In this document: one piece after another, positions 31,469 through 43,511 of the stretch | How the letters are laid out: every line of letters begins with the position of its first letter | Numbering within the stretch: the stretch's first letter is position 1 | Assembly (NCBI GenBank): GCA_029255685.2 | Contig: CM055312.2 | Location: 69,020,792 to 69,084,791 of the forward strand | Length of the DNA stretch: 64,000 bases | DNA from: Silene conica | Lineage: Eukaryota > Streptophyta > Magnoliopsida > Caryophyllales > Caryophyllaceae | Direction: 5' to 3' | Made by a program: the position numbers and the translations under genes | The notes under the pieces: generated by a model | What the model was told of the DNA's origin: nothing | Database searches by the model: none | What the model saw: only the letters and a program-made list of their open reading frames with translations

Positions 31469-32958
31469 ATATTTCCCATCTGTCCAGACCTAATACCCAG
31501 ATCTGAAGATGCCCATATCCTCTGTACAAACTGGCAGTCTCTAAACAAATGCTCCAAGGATTCCACACTATAGCCCATCCAGTCTTTACACAAGTGACAT
31601 CCCCATCCTTCAGACAACTCAATCCCTCGTCTTTGAAACTCTTTCCCCATCGGCAAGGTATTAGTGATAATCTTCCACAGCGTCACCTTCCATGCTTGCG
31701 GAATCTTCAGTTTCCAGAGTTTCGTCCTACAGAATTTCATACCCCCCCCCCCCCCCCCCCCCCCCGATATTCTACTACCATCCGCATTTAACATTTTAGT
31801 TGCAAAGAAATTTTGAAACAACATACCATATCCACTCTTGACAGTATACTCGCCACTCGTCGTATACGGCCACAGAACCCGATCCCCCAAACACTCCTTA
31901 TTCAAAGTAATTGTTAATATCCTTTGAACAGAATTCTCATCAAACATCATCTTCAACTTATCCCCCTCCCACTCACCATTATCAGAAATCAACTCCCCGA
32001 CCGTCATATCTTTTAAATACATATGATCCCTCCCAAGAATAGCCTCGTTGGGGTCCGGACGGTCTTCACCAATCCACCGATTTGTCCACACATTTAAATT
32101 TGAATTAATACCTGGTTTCCAAGCCAAAAGATCCCTAATAGCCTTAAGACCATATATAATACTACGCCTCCCCCATGACATAGTCCCCCTTTCTTTAAGA
32201 GTAACTCCCCACTCAGAACCCACATTTACTCTTAGGAGATTACGAAATACCTCTCCAAAGAACGTCTGATCCCCCTTCAGCACTCTCCAAGCTTGCTTAG
32301 CCAACAGAGCTTTATTTAAAACCTCAATATTCCTAATTCCAACACCACCACTCCCTTTAGGTAACCCCAGGAAGTTCATACTACACCAGTGAAGAGATTT
32401 ACCTGATTTACATCCTGCCCACCAAAACTGTGACAACAACGAGTTAATCTTCCTTGTCACACTTACCGGTATCTTAAATACCGATAGAAAATAATTAGAT
32501 ATGGTAGACAGGATCGAATTAATCAAGGTAAGCCTACCCGACGGTGCCAGACATACCCCATTCCACGATGATACTTTCCTCTGAACGTTCTCAATCAGCC
32601 CTTTAAAAAGATTCATCTTTGAACCTTGTAAGTCCGTCGGAATACCCAGGTATTTCCCGAACCCTCTATTACCCTTAACCCTACACACCCGAAGAGTTCG
32701 CTGAATCCTTCTCAAAGTCATATTAAGACTAAAGATAAGACCAGACTTACCTTCATTAAGCCGCTGACCTGATAATTCACAAAAAGAATCAATGATCCTT
32801 ATCAAGTTTTGAGATGCATCCTCCTTATCATCCAAGAAAAAGACCGCATCATCCGCAAAAAAGAGGTGTGATAACCTCTCTACCCCACTAGCCAAGGAGA
32901 TACCTCTCAGACTCCCCAACTCGTGAGCCCGACAAATATTCTTAGATAGAGCTTCCAT
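31465..32958 (-). pseudogene. LINE ORF2: RT palm/thumb and zinc-binding domain with poly-Gly tract
   Basis: About 497 codons with the RT catalytic FADDAVFF, LGIPTDLQGSK, FWWAGCKSGKSLHW and KGSGGVGIRNIEVLNKALLA. These are followed by the zf-RVT region (CHLCKDWMGYSVESLEHLFRDC). A G24 run (C24 on the + strand, 31742-31765) encodes eight Gly within this domain, in frame and unusual for the family. The frame is lost at both ends (near 33015 and 31465). Confidence 0.9.
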
Positions 32959-33017
32959 ACATAATACAAAAATATAAGGGGATAAAGGGTCCCCCTGCCT
33001 GAGCCCACAACTAGGCT

Positions 33018-34963
33018 TTAACTGTGATAGAGGTGGCCATTCAAAAGAATTTCATATGACACTGTAGAGATACATCCCAAAATCACATTGATAAGAGTCT
33101 CAGGAAACCCTACTTTCCTCATAACGGCCTCAAAAAAATCCCACCTCATCCTATCATACGCCTTGCTCATATCAATTTTAAAAGCAAACTTACCTATCCG
33201 CCCACACTTTTGATTATTAATTCGAAAGATAGCTTCATTAGCAATAAGAATATTATCACTAATATTCCTACCCGAAATAAAGGCACCTTGGAAACGCCCC
33301 ACCAGATAACCCATCACTTTAGCCAATCTATTGGTGATGCATTTTGAAATAACACGCATAAAAACATTGCATAAACTAATAGGTCTGAAATCACTTACTC
33401 CCTCAGGATTTTGGCATTTTGGTACTAACGTAATGAACGTCCTATTAAACTCCTTAATAAGAACCCTTCCCTTATTGAGAACATAAAGGGCCGCCTTAGT
33501 GAAATCCTTCTTAAGGAAGAACCAGCACTTGTGAATCACCCGAGCAGGAATACCATCCGGACCGGGAGATTTAAGTGGACCCATCTGAAAAACAGCCTTC
33601 CTTACTTCCTTTGCCGTAAAAGGTTTGCTCAATTTGAGAAAATCTAATTCATTAACCTTGACATCAATAGCCGATAGGAACTCCTGAAACCTTTCCCCAC
33701 CATTACCCCTTATCATATTTCTTTGAAGATATCCCTCCGACCCAACGTCAAAAATATTCTGGAAATATTTCTGGAACTCGTCTCCAATCCCCTGCCTCTC
33801 ATATTCCCATATATTATCGTCCTTCTTAACCCCAACGATAAAATTTCTCCCAGCCCTCCCTTTAGCCCAGTTAAAGAAATACTTCGTACAAATATCCCCT
33901 TCCACAGCCCATTTCACCTTCGCTCGTTGTTGCCAATATATAGCCTTAGCACTCGCAAACTCTTGCAACTCCTGGTGTACCTTATCATATCGTTCTGCAT
34001 TCCCAGTTGTGATCGCCTCCTCCATACCATCCTCCAAATTTTTATCAAATTCATCCCATTTTCCTATCCAATCCTCCTTTTTATCAAGACTCCATTTCCG
34101 AATCTCTTGTCTCAAATTACCAAGTTTCCTAATCAAAACAAAAGACGGTGATCCCGACACATTCTTACTCCATGTGTCTCGCAATCTCTCCACACATTCA
34201 CCATAATCCAAGGCCCAAGCATCAATCTTATAAGGTCTTTTACTCTTTTCACTTGTCAAATTCAGACTAATTTCCAAAGGGGCATGATCAGACAATTGTA
34301 TAGGATAGTGTTGCATACCCGTCTCAGGAAATAACTCCAACCAATCCCTTGAGCCTAGCGCCTTATCAAGTCTTTCATACACCTTAGCCATGCCTTTCCG
34401 ATTATTACACCATGTGGATTTCGGCCCCTTGAAATGTATATCCAAAAGCTCATTTCTAATTTTCCATTCTGTAAAATATAAGGCCCCCGGAATTGTCCCA
34501 TTATTACTACTACATTTCTCCCAAGTGAACTCCACTTGATTAAAATCCCCCACGATAATGAACGGATACTCTAAGTTTTGTAATCTTTCCTCAAGTTCAT
34601 CAAGAACTTGATGTCGTTTTTGGACACAAGGATCACCATAGAAAAAAAACATAAGACCAACTCCGACCATAATTCATATCCACTAACACAATAAGATAAC
34701 GATTACAAGCAAAATGGAGGCTCATGTTGACACCCCTCTTCCAGCCTACCCATAACCCCTCCGAGGCTCCTTCTGAATCCACCCCCACTGATACATCAAA
34801 ACCCCACGACCGAAAAAAAACGAGCCATAGTACAACCATTACACTTAGTTTCTGCTAGGAAAAGAAAATCGAAATACTTTTTATTTAAAATCGCTCTTAA
34901 CTTAGGAATTGTAGGGGAGAGCGTATTATTAAGGCCCCTACAATTCCATACCAAACCATTCAT
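33018..34963 (-). pseudogene. LINE ORF2: start, endonuclease and RT fingers
   Basis: ORF2 probably starts at the ATG at 34961-34963, giving MNGLVWNCRGLNN, the usual first strand of the apurinic/apyrimidinic-type endonuclease. A frameshift near 34670-34690 follows. From there the frame to 33018 carries endonuclease motifs (FIIVGDFNQVEF, STWCNNRKG, YERLDKALGS, LSDHAPLEI) and the first RT motifs (KSPGPDGIPARV, FRPISLCNVFMRVISK, FKIDMSKAYDRMRWDF). The enzyme would nick target DNA and start reverse transcription. The frame breaks at 33018. Confidence 0.88.
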
Positions 34964-35188
34964 GGCTCCTTGGGACGTTGTTTAGGCCCAACCTCCTCAA
35001 AGCCCTTCATGTTATCCTCCATAGATGATTCTGAAGACTCTTCCATGTCCGTATCCTTGATGCTAAGTACAAAACCAGCTCCTGACACCTTCCCCTTACC
35101 CTTATCTTCCTTACTATTCCATTCTGCAGTCCCACTTCCTTCACCAATCAGCATATTCCCCTTTACCCCACTAAAATAAAGTCCATTA
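34960..35188 (-). pseudogene. LINE ORF1 C-terminal end, cut off by the Copia insertion
   Basis: A Glu/Ser/Lys-rich tail ending in TGA at 34960-34962, which overlaps the ORF2 start ATG as ATGA. Its frame equals that of the ORF1 part at 43517 and above once the 8.3 kb Copia element and one CATTA copy are removed. Confidence 0.75.
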
Positions 35189-35691
35189 TTTTGGGAAATG
35201 TGTCGTCAACAATAGTGCGATCACGTAATTAAATCTCATAACGAGAATGCGCAAGGGATGATACGATTTTATATTAGTCAACTGACCAACATTAATCGGT
35301 AATGATTGGCTAGCTAGAGTTTGACATTACTGTCGTATGACGGTGGTGGTCAGTTGATCCCTTTAGGTCACACCTTTAGGACAATTCCCTTAATTGATAA
35401 AATGATCAAATGTATATTGATACGATTTGATCATATCCCTTAAACTTATTAGAGGTTAAATCTTATTGTAAGATTTATGTTTAAAATTGAAACGTGTCAA
35501 TTGTTAAACATTAAACGATATTTTATAATATCGTAATTAGAATGAATCGGGTTATAATTAATACAAATGTTGTAAATCGTATTGACGATAATCGTATTGA
35601 CGATAAAATTATTCATTTTATATTTGTAATTTCGAATTACATGTCAATTGATAAATATGATTTATTTAATTATATATATATATATATTCAA

Positions 35692-35743
<52 letters not shown>

Positions 35744-36477
35744 TATGTGATAAATATTTATATTAAGATAATTTTATTACTATGTGACATGTAAGATGTC
35801 ACATTACACAATTGACAAACTTGTAAAATGGAATCCATTTTATGGATTAAGTGGCCGGGTATGGGAGGTGGTTGTGTGGGTGATTAGTGTATTAAACACA
35901 CTATAATCATTATGTTGAGACATTATCCTAGAGATACCAACATATTGCCACCCTAGCCACATAGAAAAGAGGAGATGTTCCCTCTTGTTCTTCCCCATAC
36001 CCGGCCCCCTTAAACCCTAAGCCACACTTACATAAATATGTAAAGTGTGCATAATTCATGCTAATGCTTGTGCTTGAAATTTTCTGAGGGTGAGAAAATC
36101 CTTCAACATCAAATCCTCTTAGTATCATTATAAGATAATATTCATACTATTTATATTAAGAGATATAATTAGTATACTAAGTTCATATTACTAGAACTTA
36201 TATTGTTTTAAGGAAAGAACCGATTTTCTGCTAGCTTGTTCAAGATCTCGGTTGGTTAAGGGTTGTCTTGGTGCATCCAAAGGAGGTATTCTATTTTGGG
36301 TACTCGGAGGATCATCCTTGCTAAATATTTGGACCGTGTGTAAGGGTTCGAATACTCTCTTATTTCCGCATTTTAGCATGCTTAAGATCACTTATAATAT
36401 GTTATTTAAAGGGTTAAATAAAAGATTATGTTAGTATGACTAAAGATTAGTTTATGAGTAACTAATAAAACCTTACA
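35189..36477 (+). repeat. Copia element 5' LTR
   Basis: 1,289 bp, ending ACCTTACA. It is longer than its partner because of an expanded (TA)n tract near 35675-35738 and a duplicated ATTGACGATAATCGT-type segment near 35581-35605. Confidence 0.92.
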
Positions 36478-36479
36478 AT

Positions 36480-36491
36480 TGGTATCAGAGC
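36480..36491 (+). other. Primer binding site of the Copia element
   Basis: TGGTATCAGAGC, starting 2 nt after the LTR, matches the initiator tRNA-Met 3' end used by most plant Copia elements. Confidence 0.9.
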
Positions 36492-38921
36492 AATAGGTTG
36501 TTTGCATGCTTTCCGTTTACGTTTTTACGGAGTTATAGTGATAACAATATAAAACTTGAATTTTCGTTTGATATAAGATATGCACGAAATTAATTTAGCA
36601 TGAATACCTACTGTTTTCTAAGATGTTTTAGAATATTTGGAATATATTTTGCATGAATATTGATTAATGGTATATTAAATCTCGGTTTTTATAAAGTTTT
36701 AATGGTTAAAGTCGTTTATTTTGGGAAAAATAGCTAAAATCATCTTTTGGCCGAGATTTTTCAGTATGTTATCACATGTATTTTCTATAATATGAATATG
36801 AATTTTCGTAAATTATGGACTTATAAAACGTGTGATATGAATTTTAAGTGTTAAAATGCAATAAGATGAATAAAAATGGGTTAAATAGTTATATTATGAA
36901 TTTGACTATATAGATTTATGATGATGTCACATGCAATATTTAAAATTTATGTTGAAGTTTCCAGAAATTTATCTCAAATATTGCAATATTATAGATTTTT
37001 AATGTAAACATCGGGTAATTAGTGACATAATTTCGACTTTAATAGTTTAAGTTGGAATTTGGCCATAAAATTTTAACACGATGTCATATATATTATTTCC
37101 AGCATGTATAAAACTTTCGAGAATTTTATCTTATTTTATGCTTGAGAAATAATTTTAAAGGTTAAAATCGTACGATATATGACGTAAATCGTTAAAATTT
37201 GCAATAGTTGTTAAAATGGCCGAAAATTGTAACCCATATTAGTCATATATGATATGTTCATCATGAAAATATTCTTGGGAGCCAAAAGTTTCAGATTTGT
37301 TTTAATTTTAATTGTTGAAAAGTTGCATTTAAAATTAAAATAATAAGAGTCTTTAATTTAAAATTTCGGCTCTTGGGCAGTGTGCCATTTAATTTTCTGT
37401 CCATTTTGTGTTCTTAAAATGTTTTGGAAGGTATAAAAATATTATTAGTATTTAATTTGCATTTATGAAGTTAATTATTGAATTTTCCGACTTAAATTGC
37501 TCGTTTTACGTCTTATTTACGAAATAATGTTAAAACCGTATAAAATACTAATATTTTAAGACTCTGAAAATTTTAAGAACATTCTGGATTTTTCAAATTT
37601 TGAATTTTGAATTTTTCGAAATTTTAATGACTCTTTCGGATTTTTATATTATTTTTCCCGTAAAACCGAGTAATACCGAACAATATTAAAATATATTAAG
37701 TTAAGTCATGTTCAAAGTTTGAGTAAGACTAAATTTTGAATCCTATGCGAGTTAGGATGATTAACTTAAGGATGAAAACCGTTTCATATAATGCATAGTG
37801 TTGTTAACCGTTAAAACACGCGATTCCATAAACCGAGGTTTGCGATAACTATTTAAATAAGTGTTTTAAATAGGACGATTTGGCTTAGGGTTGCATGTTA
37901 ATTCATATTTACATAAGCATTGCATACTTTATTATGAATGTCATGATTTATTTACGTAATTTTGGGAATTATGTAATTTACTTAGTATGGCCTTAGTTTT
38001 AAATCGGTATTTCCCGTAATGTAAGGGGTTACCGATTCGGTTGTAATTTTGTGATCTCGTATCACCCAATTGTAATTTATCTCTATTTTATAATGTATAA
38101 AATAGACTAGAAAAGTTGTAATTTTGTAAAATCCGGAGTTCCTTGAAGACGGTGCCATTCGGAAAGGAGTTCCGACAAAGACGGTGTTTACCTCGAAGTG
38201 CGTGCCGCGTGAAGTTCAAGGGACCAAAGGAGTTGGTTTCCGAATTTTTACTTTTATTATTTCTTTTCTAGGAAAGGCCATACTAGGGTTTATTTATGCT
38301 TTTATTTTTGCTTTTTATATGCTTGCATGCATAGCCAAATCGTCATACATCGTATCATGCATGTTTCGACCTAGTCGACCTAGTCATTTATTTTATCGAT
38401 CATTCACCTGCTTAGTTCACTTAAACGGAGATAGATAATAATTTGACTAGATCTCTTACATATAAATATTGAGACTTAGCCTTACCAAAAAGTACGGACC
38501 CATGAATCCCTTCTTCACAAGAACGTAGGCTCGGCTACACCAGGGTACTAAAATTGTCACGTTGGGTAAGTGGGGTAATAAGATTACACCTTGAAATTTG
38601 CTTGATCTCAACGAAAGTATTCGTAACCGTAGTTGCAATAAGTTCGGGCTAAAGATAATTTTAAGAAAATTGTCGACCGAGAGTTCTAAGAGTAGAACCG
38701 ATTAAAGGGTTAATCCACCAAATTATACCAATACGGGTTGAATCGGCTACACCGTGCCCGGATTAGTATGGGTTTGGGTCTCGGGATTGTTTACTTAATT
38801 GGGTAAGATATCATTAAGTAAATATATAACTAAACTTGTTAAAGTTTCTAGTTTAAATTAAGAATTTTAAAATGATGTTGTTTTTCCTTTTATTATTGTA
38901 GTTTAATTTTCAACATCGACA
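36492..38921 (+). other. Copia element leader
   Basis: About 2.4 kb of AT-rich non-coding sequence between primer site and gag, unusually long for a Copia leader. No conserved domain is seen. Confidence 0.6.
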
Positions 38922-39945
38922 ATGGCAACCAACGCTCCACCTCTCACTAACGTATCATGGCTTCGATCCTTTATGGATCGTTGCAAACTCGATAAGCATG
39001 GTTCAAACTTTAAGGATTGGGATGCGCAATTACTTTTGGCCGCTCAAGGTGACGATAAGAGTCGTTACCTATCCGAAGCCGCTCCTCCCGCTCCAACCGC
39101 TCGTTCCGCGGTCGGAACTCGTGAGGCCTATGAAGCCTACATGAAAGAGTCTTCCGCTCTTAAAAATGTGCTCATCTTCTCCATGGAGCCGGATCTCCAA
39201 AGGAGTATGATAAAGTTGACCACATCGTATGAAATATACACCAAGCTTGCGACCATGTTTTCGCAAACTCCAAGGGTGATTCAATATGAGGCGGCTTCCG
39301 CTTTCTTTGACATTACATTCAAGGAAGGGCAAAAGATAAGCCCTCATGTGCTCAAACTCGTTGAGCTCGCGGAGACTCTAAAAGCTCAAAATGTTGATGT
39401 TCCCGACTCTCTAATTATTGACCGAGTTCTTCACTCGCTCAATAAGGTTAAGGCGTATGCTCAATTCCGGGTGAATTTTAACATGCGAAACCAAGAGACC
39501 ACGTTGGACGAGTTGCATAAGATGCTAGTCCAAGCGGAAAGGGACATGGGACTTCATGAAAGTTCCACCAAGGATGTTTTGAACATCGAAAAGAAAGGGA
39601 AAACGAGCTTCAAAAGGAATGCCTCTAAAGGCAAGGGCAAGAAAACGTTCAAGCCCAAGGCGACCAAAGAAAAGACCTTTTCGAAAGGCGCTTCCACCTC
39701 GTCTTCAAAAGAGCAAGACAAGTGCCACTATTGCACGAGGATCGGTCATTGGAAGCGTAATTGCCCCAAATACTTAAGTGATCTCAAAAATGGGAAGGCA
39801 ACCGCCGTAGGTAATAATTCTCGTTTAAATTCATGTCATTTATCAACTTATGTATAATGATACAAGTGTGTTGATATTTACCCTTTTTAATTGTTTTAAA
39901 GGGGCGCCTCCTAATAATGATAAGGGCAAGGAGAAGGAATCTTGA
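38922..39945 (+). CDS. Copia gag polyprotein with small intron
   Basis: ATG at 38922 opens a clean gag frame with the Copia gag fold (SNFKDWDAQLLLAAQGDD, YEIYTKLATMF, VLKLVELAETLK, ETTLDELHKMLVQAE) and a basic Lys-rich linker. A CCHC knuckle follows at about residue 268 (CHYCTRIGHWKRNC). Unspliced, it stops at 39855-39857 (TAA). A splice model with intron 39811-39901 (GTAATAAT ... TTTTAAAG) joins GTA-G to GG-GCG in frame and adds a short Asn/Lys/Glu-rich tail ending at TGA 39943-39945. Gag would form virus-like particles. With no stops or frameshifts it may still be translatable. The intron is inferred from phase and splice sites only. Confidence 0.82.
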
Positions 39946-42269
39946 AGTTCCTTACTTGGATGGCTATGGTAGCATCCAAATTGATCAAAGACTTGAGGAG
40001 CTAGCCTCTAATTTTCATATCGTCTTCTTTCATATATTTGCATTTATTTATGGAACAATTTATTTTCTTGTAAGACAAGGATTAAAATCCTAAAACAATG
40101 GTTGTAATTTTGGATATTGGTGACTTGGTTTTCAACCCGAGTCACTACTTTTGTTCTTAATCAATGTTTTGATTTATCAAATAAATTGCATGCCTTGTTA
40201 AAACATGAATAATAGTGATTTAATCACGCAATTAACAATTGATACGATCAATATAATACAATCAAAGTGTTGATTAAAACGGAGAACTACACCCCATGAG
40301 ATACTTTCAATCAAAATGAGACTATATTAGTTCATTATAAGATTTTCATTTTAAGTGAAAATGAGAATGTTTTCATCACACCTATAAAACTTCAAACATT
40401 CATATGCATTGGTTAATCGAAATAGCTATCCTTATACGAATAAAGGTTATCGTTAGAAGGATAGAGTGGGAGAAATTATTTCGCTCGCAAACCAATGATA
40501 ATATAAAGGATCTTAGAGAAGATTCCTACTTGGGAGTCTTAAGAAGAACCCTAAATGAATTGAAGAAACTACGAGAGGACACTGAAGAAACTACGGGAGA
40601 ACACTCGAAGAAAAGTTCTTTGTGTTCATTGTTTCAAAGAGAGGAGACATGAAACCCCATATGAATTCGGAAGGAATATCGGCTCCTTGAGATAATGATT
40701 TTTTAAAGATTATAAGATAATAGAGGAGAAATCATCTATCTATACGGGAGGAAAGGCCGGTTCCTTAATAAATGATTTTTCTAAGTTTATAAGATAAAAG
40801 AGAAGAAATCATCTCAATTCTCTCAATGTAGTTATAAAGAAATTATCATGTCATATTCGTCTCGAGGAAACGAAGACATGATAAGAGGGTGATGATTGAT
40901 TGAATGGAAAATAGATCACTATAGGGATAGTGATGGTGATAATGATTCAAGATATAAATAAAAGATTTACATGCAAGAAATGAAAGGTTCATTTAAGAGA
41001 TCGAGTAATATTGATTTTAGTGGGAGCGATGTTCATTAAAAGAATTAAGTCTACCATTAGAGAGGATAGGTGATTCTTTAAGGTGTAAAGAATAAGAGGT
41101 TTTCAATTCTAGATGAACTAATACCTTATATCATAAGATGATAGAGCTTTACGGGAATGTTTATTATATTGATAATAAAAGGTCGCCCATTAGAAATCAA
41201 AATGGTTAGACATGAATAACCTTGATAAAATAGCCAAGATGTTTGAAAATAGTAAGAGTGATGAAATCACTCATAACTACAATGTAGATTTCAGTACATA
41301 AGTGACTAAAGAGAGTGATTCCTTAATCCCTCCAGTATATCGATACGTCACAAGTTATAAGATAACAGTGGGAGCTTTCCTCCGAGAAAGGAAACTCAAA
41401 ATCTAGAAAGAGTTCTAGATATGTACTCAAATAGAATCATATTATACGGGATAATATGAGAATGAAGGAGACAAAAATTTGTAAGTTTTGCAAATTATGA
41501 ATAAAGGGTTATTCGCAAAACACTAATACAAATAGATGATTGTGCATCAAATGCAATGTAATAGTATTGACTATTGTTGCATGATAACATCATTTGGGTT
41601 ATGATTAACTCAAAGTGAAAGTTACTTTGTCAGAATCCAAATGGGTTGTATGAGACAATATTGAACCCCATAAGTGAACTGGATTGACTTAGTATAGCCC
41701 CTAGCCGCTTACATGAGGTGACGTCTCAAAGCGACTAGAGTGTGAGGCGATTGATCACATAGGCAGACTGTAAGAGACACTTTGTCGGGCAATGTGACCG
41801 CTTATAGAGTTCTGGAAATTTTATAGCCGGGTCGTGGCGAGAGCTGCTATAGTATTCTTGTGAGTCAATTCTTAGACTAAAGACTACTCTCCCAAGATGG
41901 TACAGTTTAGACATAACCTTGATCCATTCTCTACGACTTTTCGTAACTGGAGTCAAATGGGATTGTTTTGGGTTGTGACTGACTGTGACTAGTTGAAGGA
42001 AGTAGTGCGATATAAATTGTCCACCCCTTGTCAGGGTTGTTCAAATCTCAGGGTCACTCGAGGAGAAGTTAACTGGAAATGCGTAGCCACGCTCGGAAGG
42101 TATCTATGGTAGATAATTCCGGTCAAACAGTTATTCTCCAGATCGAGGAAACCACTCATGATATGATCGAATGCAAGTACGACCTCAGAGAGACATCTTG
42201 CATTGAGTGGGAGATTGTAATAGGACAAGAGAATTGGTGACGCACACTTGTCGAGGACAAGTGGGAGAT
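39946..42269 (+). other. Copia element non-coding 3' internal region
   Basis: About 2.3 kb with only short frames and no trace of integrase or RT that I can recognise. Near the end, CTTGTC-GAG-GACAAG (42248-42262) is a small hairpin next to the polypurine tract at about 42258-42269. Confidence 0.65.
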
Positions 42270-42730
42270 TGTTGGGAAATGTGTCCTCAACAATAGTGCG
42301 ATCACGTAATTAAATCTCATAACGAGAATGCGCAAGGGATGATACGATTTTATATTAGTCAACTGACCAACATTAATCGGTAATGATTGGCTAGCTAGAG
42401 TTTGACATTACTGTCGTATGACGGTGGTGGTCAGTTTATCCCTTTAGGTCACACCTTTAGGACAATTCCCTTAATTGATAAAATGATCAAATGTATATTG
42501 ATACGATTTGATCATATTCCTTAAACTTATTAGAGGTTAAATCTTATTGTAAGATTTATGTTTAAAATTTAAACGTGTCAATTGTTAAACATTAAACGAT
42601 ATTTTATAATATCGTAATTAGAATGAATCGGGTTATAATTAATACAAATGTTGTAAATCGTATTGACGATAAAATTATTCATTTTATATTTGTAATTTCG
42701 AATTACATGTCAATTGATAAATATGATTTA

Positions 42731-42777
<47 letters not shown>

Positions 42778-43511
42778 TATGTGATAAATATTTATATTAA
42801 GATAATTTTATTACTATGTGACATGTAAGATGTCACATTACACAATTGACAAACTTGTAAAATGGAATCCATTTTATGGATTAAGTGGCCGGGTATGGGA
42901 GGTGGTTGTGTGGGTGATTAGTGTATTAAACACACTATAATCATTATGTTGAGACATTATCCTAGAGATACCAACCTATTGCCACCCTAGCCACATAGAA
43001 AAGAGGAGATGTTCCCTCTTGTTCTTCCCCATACCCGGCCCCCTTAAACCCTAAGCCACACTTACATAAATATGTAAAGTGTGCATAATTCTTGCTAATG
43101 CTTGTGCTTGAAATTTTCTAAGGGTGAGAAAATCCTTCAACATCAAATCCTCTTAGTATCATTATAAGATAATATTCATACTATTTATATTAAGAGATAT
43201 AATTAGTATACTAAGTTCATATTACTAGAACTTATATTGTTTTAAGGAAAGAACCGATTTTGTGCTAGCTTGTTCAAGATCTCGGTTGGTTAAGGGTTGT
43301 CTTGGTGCATCCAAAGGAGGTATTCTATTTTGGGTACTCGGAGGATCATCCTTGCTAAATATTTGGACCGTGTGTAAGGGTTCGAATACTCTCTTATTTC
43401 CGCATTTTAGCATGCTTAAGATCACTTATAATATGTTATTTAAAGGGTTAAATAAAAGATTATGTTAGTATGACTAAAGATTAGTTTATGAGTAACGAAT
43501 AAAACCTTACA
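42270..43511 (+). repeat. Copia element 3' LTR
   Basis: 1,242 bp, TGTTGGGAAATG ... ACCTTACA, followed by CATTA. It has a shorter AT repeat than the 5' LTR. Confidence 0.92.

Larger units (their letters stand above)
35189..43511 (+). mobile_element. Copia LTR retrotransposon, non-autonomous (gag only)
   Basis: 8,323 bp, LTRs 35189-36477 and 42270-43511, target duplication CATTA (35184-35188 and 43512-43516). The primer site TGGTATCAGAGC (initiator tRNA-Met type) lies just after the left LTR and a purine tract (AAGTGGGAGATTG) just before the right LTR. Only gag is coding (38922-39945). About 2.3 kb downstream and 2.4 kb upstream are non-coding, and no protease, integrase or RT is visible. The layout matches gag-only terminal-repeat retrotransposons. 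The left LTR has lost its TG end (now TT). Apart from AT-repeat length and a 17-bp duplication, about ten differences are seen between LTRs. Confidence 0.92.

Noticed and set aside
30769..34963. Frames on the + strand opposite the LINE ORFs (for example 33723-34151)
   Set aside because: Shadows of the LINE coding strand with biased composition and no domains.
35542..35739. Open frame with Ile-Tyr repeats
   Set aside because: Translation of the (TA)n microsatellite in the Copia LTR.
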